Positions 36,184 through 43,237 of a DNA stretch of 64,000 nucleotides are shown here, in pieces. Position numbers and translations under genes: made by a program. The notes under the pieces are model-generated. The model worked only from the letters and a program-made list of their open reading frames with translations, was not told where the DNA came from and made no database searches. How positions within the stretch are numbered: the stretch's first letter is position 1; every line of letters begins with the position of its first letter. This DNA comes from Oscillospiraceae bacterium (GTDB lineage: Bacteria; Bacillota; Clostridia; Oscillospirales; CAG-272), in assembly GCA_015064255.1 (NCBI GenBank), contig SVSP01000012.1, positions 1 through 64,000 of the forward strand, in the 5' to 3' direction.

Positions 36184-37098
36184 TCAGATCCCAAGGCAGG
36201 CTTTTCTCGCAAGATATGCAGTTCCGACCGCATTATCTCTCGAATAGTCGGGTGCTGTAAATATTGCGTTATATTTTGCTTCAAGCGCTGTCTTTATATA
36301 TTTATTGGCGGTAACTCCGCCTGCGAATACGACGGGTAGTTTGCCGTATTCTTTTATGGCGTTTTCGCACATTTTATCAAGCGTAACAAGTACACTTCCG
36401 AGTGTAAACGCCGCGATATTTTCGGGTAATTCGCCCTTTTTCAGCATATCCGATGCTCTGTTTTCAAGTCCCGACAGGTTACACTGCATACCCTTGACAC
36501 AGGACATAGGCTTCACGCTGTTTATTGGGGCGGAAATTTTCTCAAGCTCTTTTCCGCAGGGAAATTCAAGTCCGAGCATAACTCCCACTCTGTCTATTGC
36601 CTGACCTGCGTTAAGGTCAAGCGTACCGCCTATCTGTGTTATTTTCAAATTATCAACAAGGAGCAGATCGGTAGTGCCTCCCGATACGTGAAACGCTATA
36701 AACTTTTCGTTCAGCAGCTCTTCTCTTCCCGCGGTGCAAACAGCCGCCGCAATATGTCCTGCCTGATGAGAAAATTCAAGACACGGCAGACCGGCAACCG
36801 AAGCAATACTCTTTGCCGCCGACACTCCCGAAAGAAAGCAGGGCATATAAGAACCCTCTACGTCGCGCGGTGCATACGATACTCCCACAGCGGAGAGTGA
36901 GGAGATCACGTTTCCGATTCCTGCCATAACCTCTGGAAGATTTTTCACGTGAGTAAAAACAGCGTCCGATTGACGTATTCCGCGGTCGCCCGACGCGACC
37001 TTTACAGGCAAACGTGAGTCGGCGACAAGAGTCCCGTCATCAGACACGACTGCCGCCGACGTCGTATAGTTACTTGTATCTATTCCGAGATAATACAT
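36184..37098 (-). CDS. Kae1/TsaD-like (M22 family) protein, a paralogue rather than TsaD
   Basis: A 304-residue ASKHA-fold protein. It has LGIDTSNYTTSAAVV at the N-terminus, FSHQAGHIAAA where TsaD has its metal-binding His pair, HVSGGTTDLLLV (nucleotide site) and VFAGGVTANKYI. Several TsaD hallmarks differ and it is about 35 residues shorter, so it is probably a paralogue specific to clostridia rather than the tRNA t6A enzyme. Its function is unknown. It lies three bases from xseA and one base from nusB. Confidence 0.75.
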   Translation of the reverse strand: MYYLGIDTSNYTTSAAVVSDDGTLVADSRLPVKVASGDRGIRQSDAVFTHVKNLPEVMAGIGNVISSLSAVGVSYAPRDVEGSYMPCFLSGVSAAKSIASVAGLPCLEFSHQAGHIAAAVCTAGREELLNEKFIAFHVSGGTTDLLLVDNLKITQIGGTLDLNAGQAIDRVGVMLGLEFPCGKELEKISAPINSVKPMSCVKGMQCNLSGLENRASDMLKKGELPENIAAFTLGSVLVTLDKMCENAIKEYGKLPVVFAGGVTANKYIKTALEAKYNAIFTAPDYSRDNAVGTAYLARKACLGI

Positions 37099-37099
37099 A

Positions 37100-37516
37100 T
37101 CAGTTGTTTTCCGGCTTATTTTTGAGATCGTTCTTATCGGCGATCGCGTTAAGAATACCGTTTATGAACGACGGTGCCTGATCGTGGTCGTATTTTTTTG
37201 CAAGCTCAAGGGCTTCGTTTATTGCTATCTTAACGGGAATATCGGTATAGATCATCTCATAGCATCCGAGGCGGAGTATAGCGTGAGATACCTTTGAAAT
37301 TCTTTCAAGCTTCCAACCTACCAGATTCTGCGCAATAAGCTCGTCTATTTCTTCGATATGCTCAAAAGTACCCGAAAATCCTTCGCTGATATACGGGTCA
37401 CCGAGATCTCTTTCTTCCGCTTCTTTTTCAAAAATTTCGCTTATCTCGGTTTCCTTATAAAACGGAGCTTCATATATAAGTGTGAACAGTGCTTCACGTG
37501 CTTCTCTTCTTGTCAT
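37100..37516 (-). CDS. nusB: Transcription antitermination factor NusB
   Basis: A 138-residue all-helical RNA-binding protein: MTRREAREALFTLIYE at the N-terminus and LGCYEMIYTDIPVKIAINEALELAKKY in the C-terminal half are diagnostic. It binds boxA RNA with NusE in rRNA transcription. The track start is 12 codons early; GGAAGG lies five bases before the ATG at 37516. It heads the long leftward block. Confidence 0.94.
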   Translation of the reverse strand: MTRREAREALFTLIYEAPFYKETEISEIFEKEAEERDLGDPYISEGFSGTFEHIEEIDELIAQNLVGWKLERISKVSHAILRLGCYEMIYTDIPVKIAINEALELAKKYDHDQAPSFINGILNAIADKNDLKNKPENN

Positions 37517-37572
37517 ATTTGCCTTCCAAATGTAATGTATGTATTTTTGCATAAATTTGCATATTCATATAC

Positions 37573-37601
37573 ATTATACACCGACTTTCAAAATATGTCA
37601 A
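37573..37601 (-). promoter_or_regulatory. Consensus promoter of the nusB-dnaE block
   Basis: TTGACA, a 17-bp spacer and TATAAT, both hexamers perfect, lie 57-85 bases upstream of nusB on the minus strand. No other comparably strong promoter was seen within the block, so it probably drives many of the 14 genes. Confidence 0.85.
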
Positions 37602-37705
37602 TAAATATTGTAAATTTTATATCTAATTATATATTCAATTTATATGTTCAATTTATTTTATCCCGAATATACGTCCGACTGTCAGCTTATAAAAGTGTTT
37701 TTTGC

Positions 37706-37744
37706 ATAAAAAAGCGCAGTATCCGCAAAAAAGAGATACTGCGC
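37706..37744 (-). terminator. Minus-strand terminator upstream of nusB
   Basis: GCGCAGTATC pairs with GATACTGCGC (10 bp). On the minus strand TTTTTTATG follows. It can only serve transcripts coming from the right, i.e. trmB read through the opposing membrane gene. Confidence 0.75.
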
Positions 37745-37798
37745 ACCCTGTAAAAAGGCTCAAATTTTAACAATGTGTATATTTTTATATGACAGCAC

Positions 37799-37826
37799 TT
37801 GAAAAGTAAAAAATCTGTGCTATAAT
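37799..37826 (+). promoter_or_regulatory. Promoter of the small membrane protein gene
   Basis: TTGAAA, a 16-bp spacer and TATAAT lie 39-66 bases before the ATG at 37865. Confidence 0.75.
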
Positions 37827-37864
37827 AGACTCTACAAAGAACTTTTTATCAAAGAGGTCCGACA

Positions 37865-38287
37865 ATGACCAAATTCACAAATTTTTTCTCAAGAAAGATA
37901 CTTGTTCCGTCTGCCGTTATTTTCACGGCTGTATATTTTCTTATTCTCTGCTTTGCAAATCTCACAAGTGATACTCAGCAGGCAATAACGCTTAAAAATT
38001 CGGCGATCATATATCTTTTCGCAGTGCTTCTCTCTTCGTGCGACCTTATATTCGCGCACAAGAAATTATCTTTCGCTCTCAAGGTAGTTTGTCACTTTGT
38101 TCTCACACTCGTTTCTACCGTTGCAGTCGCCGCGCTTGCGGGATACGACTTCACTTACAGAGCATATCTTATGCTTATAATATTCATCTTCGTATATGCT
38201 TTGATCTCCCCGCTCTATATTCTCATCGGTAAAAAGCATAAAAAGAAGGTTTCCGAAGAATACGTAAGTATTTTTAAGAAAGATTGA
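37865..38287 (+). CDS. Four-helix membrane protein, DUF3021-like
   Basis: A 140-residue protein with four hydrophobic helices (about 13-33, 46-65, 72-95, 100-122) and a basic cytoplasmic tail. The helix with LKVVCHFVLTLVSTVAV recalls DUF3021 proteins, which often accompany LytTR regulators, but no LytTR gene is adjacent. Its function is unknown. GAGG lies seven bases before the ATG. The last 14 bases overlap the 3' end of trmB on the other strand. Confidence 0.65.
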   Translation: MTKFTNFFSRKILVPSAVIFTAVYFLILCFANLTSDTQQAITLKNSAIIYLFAVLLSSCDLIFAHKKLSFALKVVCHFVLTLVSTVAVAALAGYDFTYRAYLMLIIFIFVYALISPLYILIGKKHKKKVSEEYVSIFKKD

Positions 38288-38906
38288 ATCTCGCTTCAAG
38301 CGACTTGATATTTATTCCCTGCGAAGAAAAATTCTTTTCGTATTCGGTCATAATATTGTCGCGTGCAAAATCTTCCGAGTGAAGATCGTAGGTAATTTTA
38401 TCAAGCGTCCATCCGCACTCTTTAAACTCTTCAAGAGAAAATTCAAAAAGCCCGTCGTTGTCTGTCTTCATTCTGATAACGCCGTCATCCGAAAGAATAT
38501 TTTTATAAACGCTCAGAAAGCCGCGGTACGTAAGTCTGCGCTTGGTATGTCCCTTTTTCGGCCACGGATCGGAAAAGTTAAGGTATATTTCTTTAACGTC
38601 ACCCTTTTTGAAAAATTCACCGAGGTTCATAGCGTTTACGTTCATAAAGCGCACGTTTGTAAGCTCAGCGGCTTTGGAGTTTTCGAGTGCCGTTATGATC
38701 GCGGAGGTCTGAAGCTCTGCGGCAATAAAGAGTCTGTCAGGATATCTTTTAGCCATATCGCGTATGAATCCGCCCTTTCCGCAGCCTATCTCTAGATAAA
38801 CGGGAAATCTGTCACGGTAAATTTCAAGCTCTTCGGGTGTATTTATTATCAGCTCGGCACACGCTTCAAGTCTTGCTTCGCTGTTTTTCTTTTTTCTCAT
38901 TCTCAT
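38274..38906 (-). CDS. trmB: tRNA (guanine-N7-)-methyltransferase
   Basis: A 210-residue Rossmann methyltransferase making m7G46 in tRNA. The SAM motif is LEIGCGKGGFIRDMA (about 38-52). NFSDPWPKKGHTKRRL (about 108-123) is the diagnostic substrate motif, and DIMTEYEKNF-like NIMTEYEKNF near the end is also typical. It converges on, and overlaps, the upstream-facing membrane gene by 14 bases. Confidence 0.94.
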   Translation of the reverse strand: MRMRKKKNSEARLEACAELIINTPEELEIYRDRFPVYLEIGCGKGGFIRDMAKRYPDRLFIAAELQTSAIITALENSKAAELTNVRFMNVNAMNLGEFFKKGDVKEIYLNFSDPWPKKGHTKRRLTYRGFLSVYKNILSDDGVIRMKTDNDGLFEFSLEEFKECGWTLDKITYDLHSEDFARDNIMTEYEKNFSSQGINIKSLEARFNLS

Positions 38907-39071
38907 AAGGTTCTATGCATCCTTTCGGCAAGTTATAATTACAAAAGACAGTATAACCGCTTTTATAAAAATATTCAATAGTTTTTTTAAAATAATTGAC
39001 AAATAACTGATAAATTAACTCCATTTTACATATTTATCTATATTTATCCATATTTACCCAAGGAGGACATA

Positions 39072-40049
39072 ATGACAAAACAAGAATTTTTGACTGCCTT
39101 TGAAAATTCTCTGCGCAAAGAAAAGGTTACCGCAGATTTTGTAGAAGAGCAAGTAAAGCTTCTGTCCGAAAAGCTCAGTTCACTGCCCGACGAAGACTTT
39201 CAGAAAACCGCGGGAGATGAAAACGTTTCTATGCTTGTAAAATCTTCCGTTGAAGAATATCTTGCCCGTACAAGACAGACAAGCGTACCGACCTCAAAGC
39301 GTATTGAGGTTGACTCTTCGGACACGGTAATAATAGAAACAAGAAAGCTCGACCCTGTAAAGAAAGAGCCCAAAGCAGAAAAAAAAGCCAAGCCCGATGA
39401 CGAAAAATCAGAGCCCAAGGTTACGAAAGAGCCTAAGACTACAAAGGAACCCGCAAAAAAATCCGGTACTCCGAAGAAAAAGGAAGCTCCAAAAGCAGAA
39501 AAAGCCGAAAAGAAAAAAACAAAAGCAAACGATGACGTTGTAAGCATGGAAATAATGCCTGTTTCCAAGGGTGACCGTGCGCTTACAGAGAAAAAGACAT
39601 TTCTTTCCTCTCTTTCCGAAAAAGCAGAAGCAAGAACGCCTTCAATAATTTTCACAATTATTACGATCCTTGCACTTCCCCTTCTCGTGCTTCTTGCATT
39701 CGTATCTATCGGAACGCTCGTATCGCTTTATTTTGCTCTTGCCGCAGTAATACTTGCTATCGTTTTCCTTATCATTTTTATCGTATTCGGAGGAAGCCTT
39801 ACAGCACTTGTTGCTCTTCTTTACGGTGCAACGCAGATAATGCAGGAGCCGAGATACGTAGGTATCCACGAGATCGGACTTGCGTTCATAATACTCGGCG
39901 GTACTATTCTTTCTTCTGTACTGCTCTACAACGTAGCTGTACGATTCATTCCCTGGATTCTTTCAAGAGCGTCCCTCTTGTTCAAGCTCCTCTTCACAGG
40001 TGTAAAAGTTCTCGCAGAAAAAGTAAGGAAAGGATGTGAAAAGCTTTGA
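39072..40049 (+). CDS. DUF1700/HAAS-like membrane protein with a Lys/Glu/Pro-rich linker
   Basis: A 325-residue protein. The N-terminus (about 1-70, MTKQEFLTAFENSLRKEKV) resembles the helical HAAS/DUF1700 domain. Residues about 95-160 are low-complexity Lys/Glu/Pro/Ala, and the C-terminal half has three or four membrane helices (about 190-300). HAAS proteins often occur with PadR regulators and DUF4097 proteins; the DUF4097 gene is next but no PadR is seen. AAGGAGG is five bases from the ATG. Just upstream (39029-39060) three imperfect copies of CATATTTATC run in tandem and could bind a regulator. Its function is unknown. Confidence 0.7.
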   Translation: MTKQEFLTAFENSLRKEKVTADFVEEQVKLLSEKLSSLPDEDFQKTAGDENVSMLVKSSVEEYLARTRQTSVPTSKRIEVDSSDTVIIETRKLDPVKKEPKAEKKAKPDDEKSEPKVTKEPKTTKEPAKKSGTPKKKEAPKAEKAEKKKTKANDDVVSMEIMPVSKGDRALTEKKTFLSSLSEKAEARTPSIIFTIITILALPLLVLLAFVSIGTLVSLYFALAAVILAIVFLIIFIVFGGSLTALVALLYGATQIMQEPRYVGIHEIGLAFIILGGTILSSVLLYNVAVRFIPWILSRASLLFKLLFTGVKVLAEKVRKGCEKL

Positions 40050-41071
40050 AACCCGCATCTATTATAAGTATTTGTATTTCTCTCGTTCTTATTATCGGAG
40101 GATATTTTCTCTGCGCACACGCAAGGTCTACTGCTCCGAACGATGCCGCAATCGACGGTAACACCTCGCTCAGCGAAGACGGTAACGTAGTTACAGAGCT
40201 CACTCTCACAGGTCAGACCTTCTCAAAGGTTGACATAGATATTTCAAACTGCAAGGTCGAGATACACGGCGGCGCCGAAGCATCCTCCGTTACCCTTGTA
40301 AACTTCTATGAAAACACTTACATCGCTGCTGCCGGCGAAAAAGTACTGACAGTATCAAATCAGATCACACTTCTTGATTATATCAATCTCGACGGTACTG
40401 GCGTAACCTTCAGCGGTGTTTGGAAAACACTTCGTTCTTTCTTCACCTACGACACATCCGATGCACAGCAGGAAATACACATTTATCTCGGAAATGACGC
40501 CGAAATCTCACAGATAAGCGTTGCGGTTGACTCCGGAACGACCCTCAGACTCGTAGATATCGACAGGGACTGCGATATTTCTGTGAAAGTTACCGACAGT
40601 AATGCGGAAATAAGCAACGTAAACGTTGCATCTATGTCCGTATCAGGCTCGGGCTCTGAGATCACTATCGGAAACGCATCGGCTACAAATTTCGAATATA
40701 CCGCTAAAAACACCAAGTTTATTGCAAACAACTTCATTTCAGAAAACCTCGTGCTTGAATCGGAAGCATCTGATATTTCTCTTCTTAATACCGATTTCAG
40801 AAATATTACGGCAACGCTCGGAACAAGTAATCTTATTATGTCCACAAAGTATGACAGAACCTCTTATTTCCGCAAGATACAGATCAACGAGGGTGCTATA
40901 ACCGAAAACGAAACGGAAATAGGTCAAAAGGATGAATCCGCGGAAGAACTCCTCGGAACACTGCCCGGCAATATGACAATTGAGGTCGAATCCGGAAGCA
41001 TCAATATCACATTCGGTGTTGAAATCCTTCCTCCCGTTGTCACAGAGGACACGCAGACTCCCGCAGCTTAA
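40046..41071 (+). CDS. DUF4097-like extracytoplasmic beta-repeat protein
   Basis: A 341-residue protein with an N-terminal signal-anchor helix (about 4-24) and a long region of short beta-strands with repeated polar turns (ISNCKVEIHGG, DSNAEISNVNVAS, GSGSEITIGNAS), the look of a DUF4097 right-handed beta fold. It ends in a Pro/Thr tail. The only possible start is a TTG in a TTGA overlap with the preceding gene, with AAAGGA 11 bases upstream. The pair probably forms an envelope-linked sensing or adhesin module, which is inference. Confidence 0.7.
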   Translation: MKPASIISICISLVLIIGGYFLCAHARSTAPNDAAIDGNTSLSEDGNVVTELTLTGQTFSKVDIDISNCKVEIHGGAEASSVTLVNFYENTYIAAAGEKVLTVSNQITLLDYINLDGTGVTFSGVWKTLRSFFTYDTSDAQQEIHIYLGNDAEISQISVAVDSGTTLRLVDIDRDCDISVKVTDSNAEISNVNVASMSVSGSGSEITIGNASATNFEYTAKNTKFIANNFISENLVLESEASDISLLNTDFRNITATLGTSNLIMSTKYDRTSYFRKIQINEGAITENETEIGQKDESAEELLGTLPGNMTIEVESGSINITFGVEILPPVVTEDTQTPAA

Positions 41072-41088
41072 AAATTCCAAACTATACA

Positions 41089-41126
41089 AAAGCACTTACG
41101 CGCATCACGTAAGTGCTTTACTTTTT
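41089..41126 (+). terminator. Terminator of the DUF1700/DUF4097 pair
   Basis: AAAGCACTTACG pairs with CGTAAGTGCTTT (12 bp), followed by ACTTTTT, 18 bases past the stop codon. Confidence 0.85.
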
Positions 41127-41247
41127 AAACATTTTTTGCTATATTTTTTCGAGAATAAAAACAAATTTACAGCACAAAATAATTTTGCGCTCAATAACTG
41201 AAAAACAAAAAGTTAAAAGAGCCATACCAAAAGAAAGGTCTGAAAAA

Positions 41248-41466
41248 ATGATTATAGACAGAATAGCTCTTCTCCTCTCGATCGTGGGCGGACTTAACTG
41301 GGGCAGCATAGGTTTTTTCGGCTATGATTTTGTAGCTTGGATTTTTGGCGGACAGAACACAGTAGGAAGCAGAATCATATATTCGCTCGTAGGTGTAGCA
41401 GCAATCTGGTGCATTTCTCTTCTCTTCAGAGAAAGATCACCTATTCTTGACACAGCAGAAGAATAA
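41248..41466 (+). CDS. DUF378 family small membrane protein
   Basis: A 72-residue protein with two membrane helices. LSIVGGLNWGSIGFFGYDFVA and RIIYSLVGVAAIW are the DUF378 signature. Its function is unknown. The track start lies 45 codons upstream in AT-rich, non-conserved sequence; the ATG at 41248, with AAAGG upstream, gives the standard length. It is flanked by two terminators, so it is transcribed alone. Confidence 0.88.
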   Translation: MIIDRIALLLSIVGGLNWGSIGFFGYDFVAWIFGGQNTVGSRIIYSLVGVAAIWCISLLFRERSPILDTAEE

Positions 41467-41497
41467 CACAAAAATGCAGGCTTATTCGGCCGAAAGA

Positions 41498-41532
41498 AAA
41501 ATCGGGAAGTTCAAATACTTCCCGATTTTTTT
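41498..41532. terminator. Bidirectional terminator after the DUF378 gene
   Basis: AATCGGGAAGT pairs with ACTTCCCGATT around TCAAAT; TTTTTTTA follows on the plus strand. It also lies just past the stop of the converging esterase gene. Confidence 0.85.
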
Positions 41533-41534
41533 AT

Positions 41535-42287
41535 TCAGTTTTCTGTATTTTTAATAAAATCAAGAACAAGTTTTCCCAAAACAGAGATCCCGTTTTCATC
41601 TCTTTCACCGTCATACTGGCAGTGCTTCTTGCCTTCCATAAATTTATAGCTTACTTTATCACCCTGTCCGAAATGTTTGAGAGTTGACATTGTAAGAATA
41701 GTCTGTTCATATCTGTTTGTCATATCGAACTCCGAAACGACAAAGAGCATCGGCGAATATTCCTTTTCGCAAATATGATAAAGCGGAGCGCTGTCATCTA
41801 CTATAACGCGTCTTGAATCTGTTTTACGCTCTCTCAAAACATTGTAGTGCGCGGTAGGCTGTCCCGCATTATGAACATATCCCGCAATATCCGTGGGTTT
41901 TATTCCGTGTGCACCGAGATACTTATCGTCAAAGCAAAGCATCATACTGATATATCCGCCTGCCGAGCTTCCGCCGAGATATATTTTATTGCATTTTCCG
42001 TATTTTGATATATTATTCTTTACATACTTGACAACATCTGCGGCATCGATCAAAAAGTCGGGATATTTTGCATTCGGGTACATACGGTAGTTTGCCGAAA
42101 CTGTCGCCACGGAATTTTCCGCAAGATAAGGTACAAAAATATTTGCGGCATTCTTATCTCCCGCTTCAAGTCCGCCGCCGTGAAAAAATATAAACACGGA
42201 AAACTCTTCACTTTCGGGAATATGTATATCAAGACTCAGCTTCTGCGAGTCAACTTCTTTGTAAACTATATCTTTATAAGATTTCAT
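41535..42287 (-). CDS. Alpha/beta hydrolase, esterase/lipase type
   Basis: A 250-residue cytoplasmic hydrolase of the acetyl-esterase (HSL-like, Aes/BD-FAE) group. The oxyanion motif is FFHGGGLEAG (about 34-43), the nucleophile is in LGGSSAGGYIS (about 102), the acid is probably Asp in SEFDMTNR, and the His is in GKKHCQYD. It probably removes acetyl or acyl groups from sugars, which fits an oligosaccharide-using cell, though the substrate is unknown. AAGGAG is nine bases before the ATG. Confidence 0.85.
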   Translation of the reverse strand: MKSYKDIVYKEVDSQKLSLDIHIPESEEFSVFIFFHGGGLEAGDKNAANIFVPYLAENSVATVSANYRMYPNAKYPDFLIDAADVVKYVKNNISKYGKCNKIYLGGSSAGGYISMMLCFDDKYLGAHGIKPTDIAGYVHNAGQPTAHYNVLRERKTDSRRVIVDDSAPLYHICEKEYSPMLFVVSEFDMTNRYEQTILTMSTLKHFGQGDKVSYKFMEGKKHCQYDGERDENGISVLGKLVLDFIKNTEN

Positions 42288-42318
42288 TTGTATATTCTCC
42301 TTATTCTTACTTAGTTAT

Positions 42319-42347
42319 ATATTAGCATACTTTTTTATAAAATGCAA
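42319..42347 (-). promoter_or_regulatory. Candidate promoter for the esterase gene
   Basis: TTGCAT, a 17-bp spacer and TAATAT lie on the minus strand 32-60 bases upstream of the ATG. Confidence 0.6.
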
Positions 42348-42402
42348 TATTTATGCTCATAATAATGTAATAAAATAGCTTAATAAATTTCGCAAAAAAC
42401 CG

Positions 42403-42431
42403 TTGACAGAAAGCACAAAATAGTGTACAAT
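42403..42431 (+). promoter_or_regulatory. Promoter of the DUF1292 gene
   Basis: TTGACA (perfect), a 17-bp spacer and TACAAT lie 35-63 bases before the ATG at 42466. Confidence 0.85.
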
Positions 42432-42465
42432 AGAGGTACAAAATAAAGAAAGGAACGTGATTCCA

Positions 42466-42786
42466 ATGAACGATGAAATAAAGAATGCAAACGAACTCCC
42501 CGAAGAAGAATTCGGAATACTCACACTTACCGACGAAGAGGACGGAACAGAATCCAAATTCGAGCTTATCGAAACATATCAGGCTGATGACGGCTCTATC
42601 TACTATGCTCTCGCTCCCGTAAACGAAGACGGCTCCGAGGCTGAAGAATACGTTATCCTCAAGGTTGAAGAAGAGGACGACGGCGGAGTTTCTCTCGTTA
42701 CCATCGAGGATGATGACGAGTACGATCGCATCGCCGACATTTTCGACGATATGCTTTTCTCCGAAATTGATTACGACGCAGAATAA
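42466..42786 (+). CDS. DUF1292 family acidic protein
   Basis: A 106-residue, strongly acidic soluble protein (many Asp/Glu). The pattern ILTLTDEEDGTESKFELI followed by IYYALAPVNED and YVILKVEEED is the DUF1292 (YrzB-like) signature. Its function is unknown. The track uses a GTG too close to the SD; the ATG at 42466, 11 bases after AAAGGA, is chosen. It is monocistronic. A weak hairpin CGGAATAAATTTCCG followed by CTTTT (42808-42827) may end its transcript. Confidence 0.85.
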   Translation: MNDEIKNANELPEEEFGILTLTDEEDGTESKFELIETYQADDGSIYYALAPVNEDGSEAEEYVILKVEEEDDGGVSLVTIEDDDEYDRIADIFDDMLFSEIDYDAE

Positions 42787-42860
42787 TTTTGCGCTATCTT
42801 CCAAAATCGGAATAAATTTCCGCTTTTAAAACTCGATTTTCTGAGTACAATAATATCGGA

Positions 42861-42912
42861 AAGAAAAACGGAAGATGCCGGGCTGATAAAGGTATTTTCC
42901 GGCATCCTTCCG
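42861..42912 (-). terminator. Minus-strand terminator beyond the 6S RNA locus
   Basis: CGGAAGATGCCGG pairs imperfectly with CCGGCATCCTTCCG. On the minus strand TTTTTCTT follows, so it blocks leftward read-through into the DUF1292 gene. There is no T run on the plus strand. Confidence 0.6.
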
Positions 42913-42944
42913 AATATTCTGTTATCGGGTTTCCTGCTTTATGC

Positions 42945-43155
42945 GTGGAAATGTCAGGTAAATAAACCTACAAAATGATATTGGAGTCCGGAATAACTTC
43001 CGAGCCGGAGTGCAGACCTCCTTATTCAGACCCTGCTTACGTCACGGTCTGTCTAAGACGTTGGGAGCACCATAAAGCACCGGAGAGGACACCACCCTGG
43101 CGATAGACAGGGTTATATTTCTTGACCCACGGTACGGCGGGGCCCACATTTAACA
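42945..43155 (+). ncRNA. ssrS: Probable 6S RNA (SsrS)
   Basis: A non-coding stretch of about 210 bases that folds end to end as a rod: AAATGT near the 5' end pairs with ACATTT at the 3' end, and inner helices CCGG/CCGG, GTGC/GCAC, CTCC/GGAG and CAGACC/GGTCTG lead to one terminal loop, leaving a large central bubble. The 3' arm (GGACACC..., CCCTG-hairpin-CAGGG, TTATA, GGCGGGG) matches the order of conserved elements in the E. coli 6S 3' arm (GACAC, small hairpin, GGGTTA, GGCGG). Size also fits (about 180-210). 6S RNA binds the sigma-A RNA polymerase and mimics an open promoter. A terminator follows directly. The exact ends and promoter are uncertain. Confidence 0.72.
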
Positions 43156-43156
43156 G

Positions 43157-43199
43157 AAAAAACTCACTACTTTCAAAAGGTAGTGAGTTTTTTGTTTTG
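43157..43199. terminator. Terminator shared by the 6S RNA and the spoIID-like gene
   Basis: AAAAACTCACTAC pairs with GTAGTGAGTTTTT around a short loop, with T-rich flanks on both strands. Confidence 0.85.
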
Positions 43200-43237
43200 C
43201 TAAAATCCTTTTCAAAAATCAATGAAACAGATTGATT

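Noticed and set aside
42945-43155. The 6S-like RNA read on the minus strand, with TTGAAA-17-TTAAAT as promoter
   Set aside because: The order of conserved arm elements fits the plus strand; the minus-strand boxes overlap a terminator hairpin and may be chance.
43037-43222. A 61-residue minus-strand ORF over the 6S RNA region
   Set aside because: It has no SD, overlaps a terminator hairpin and the structured RNA, and shows no protein family pattern.
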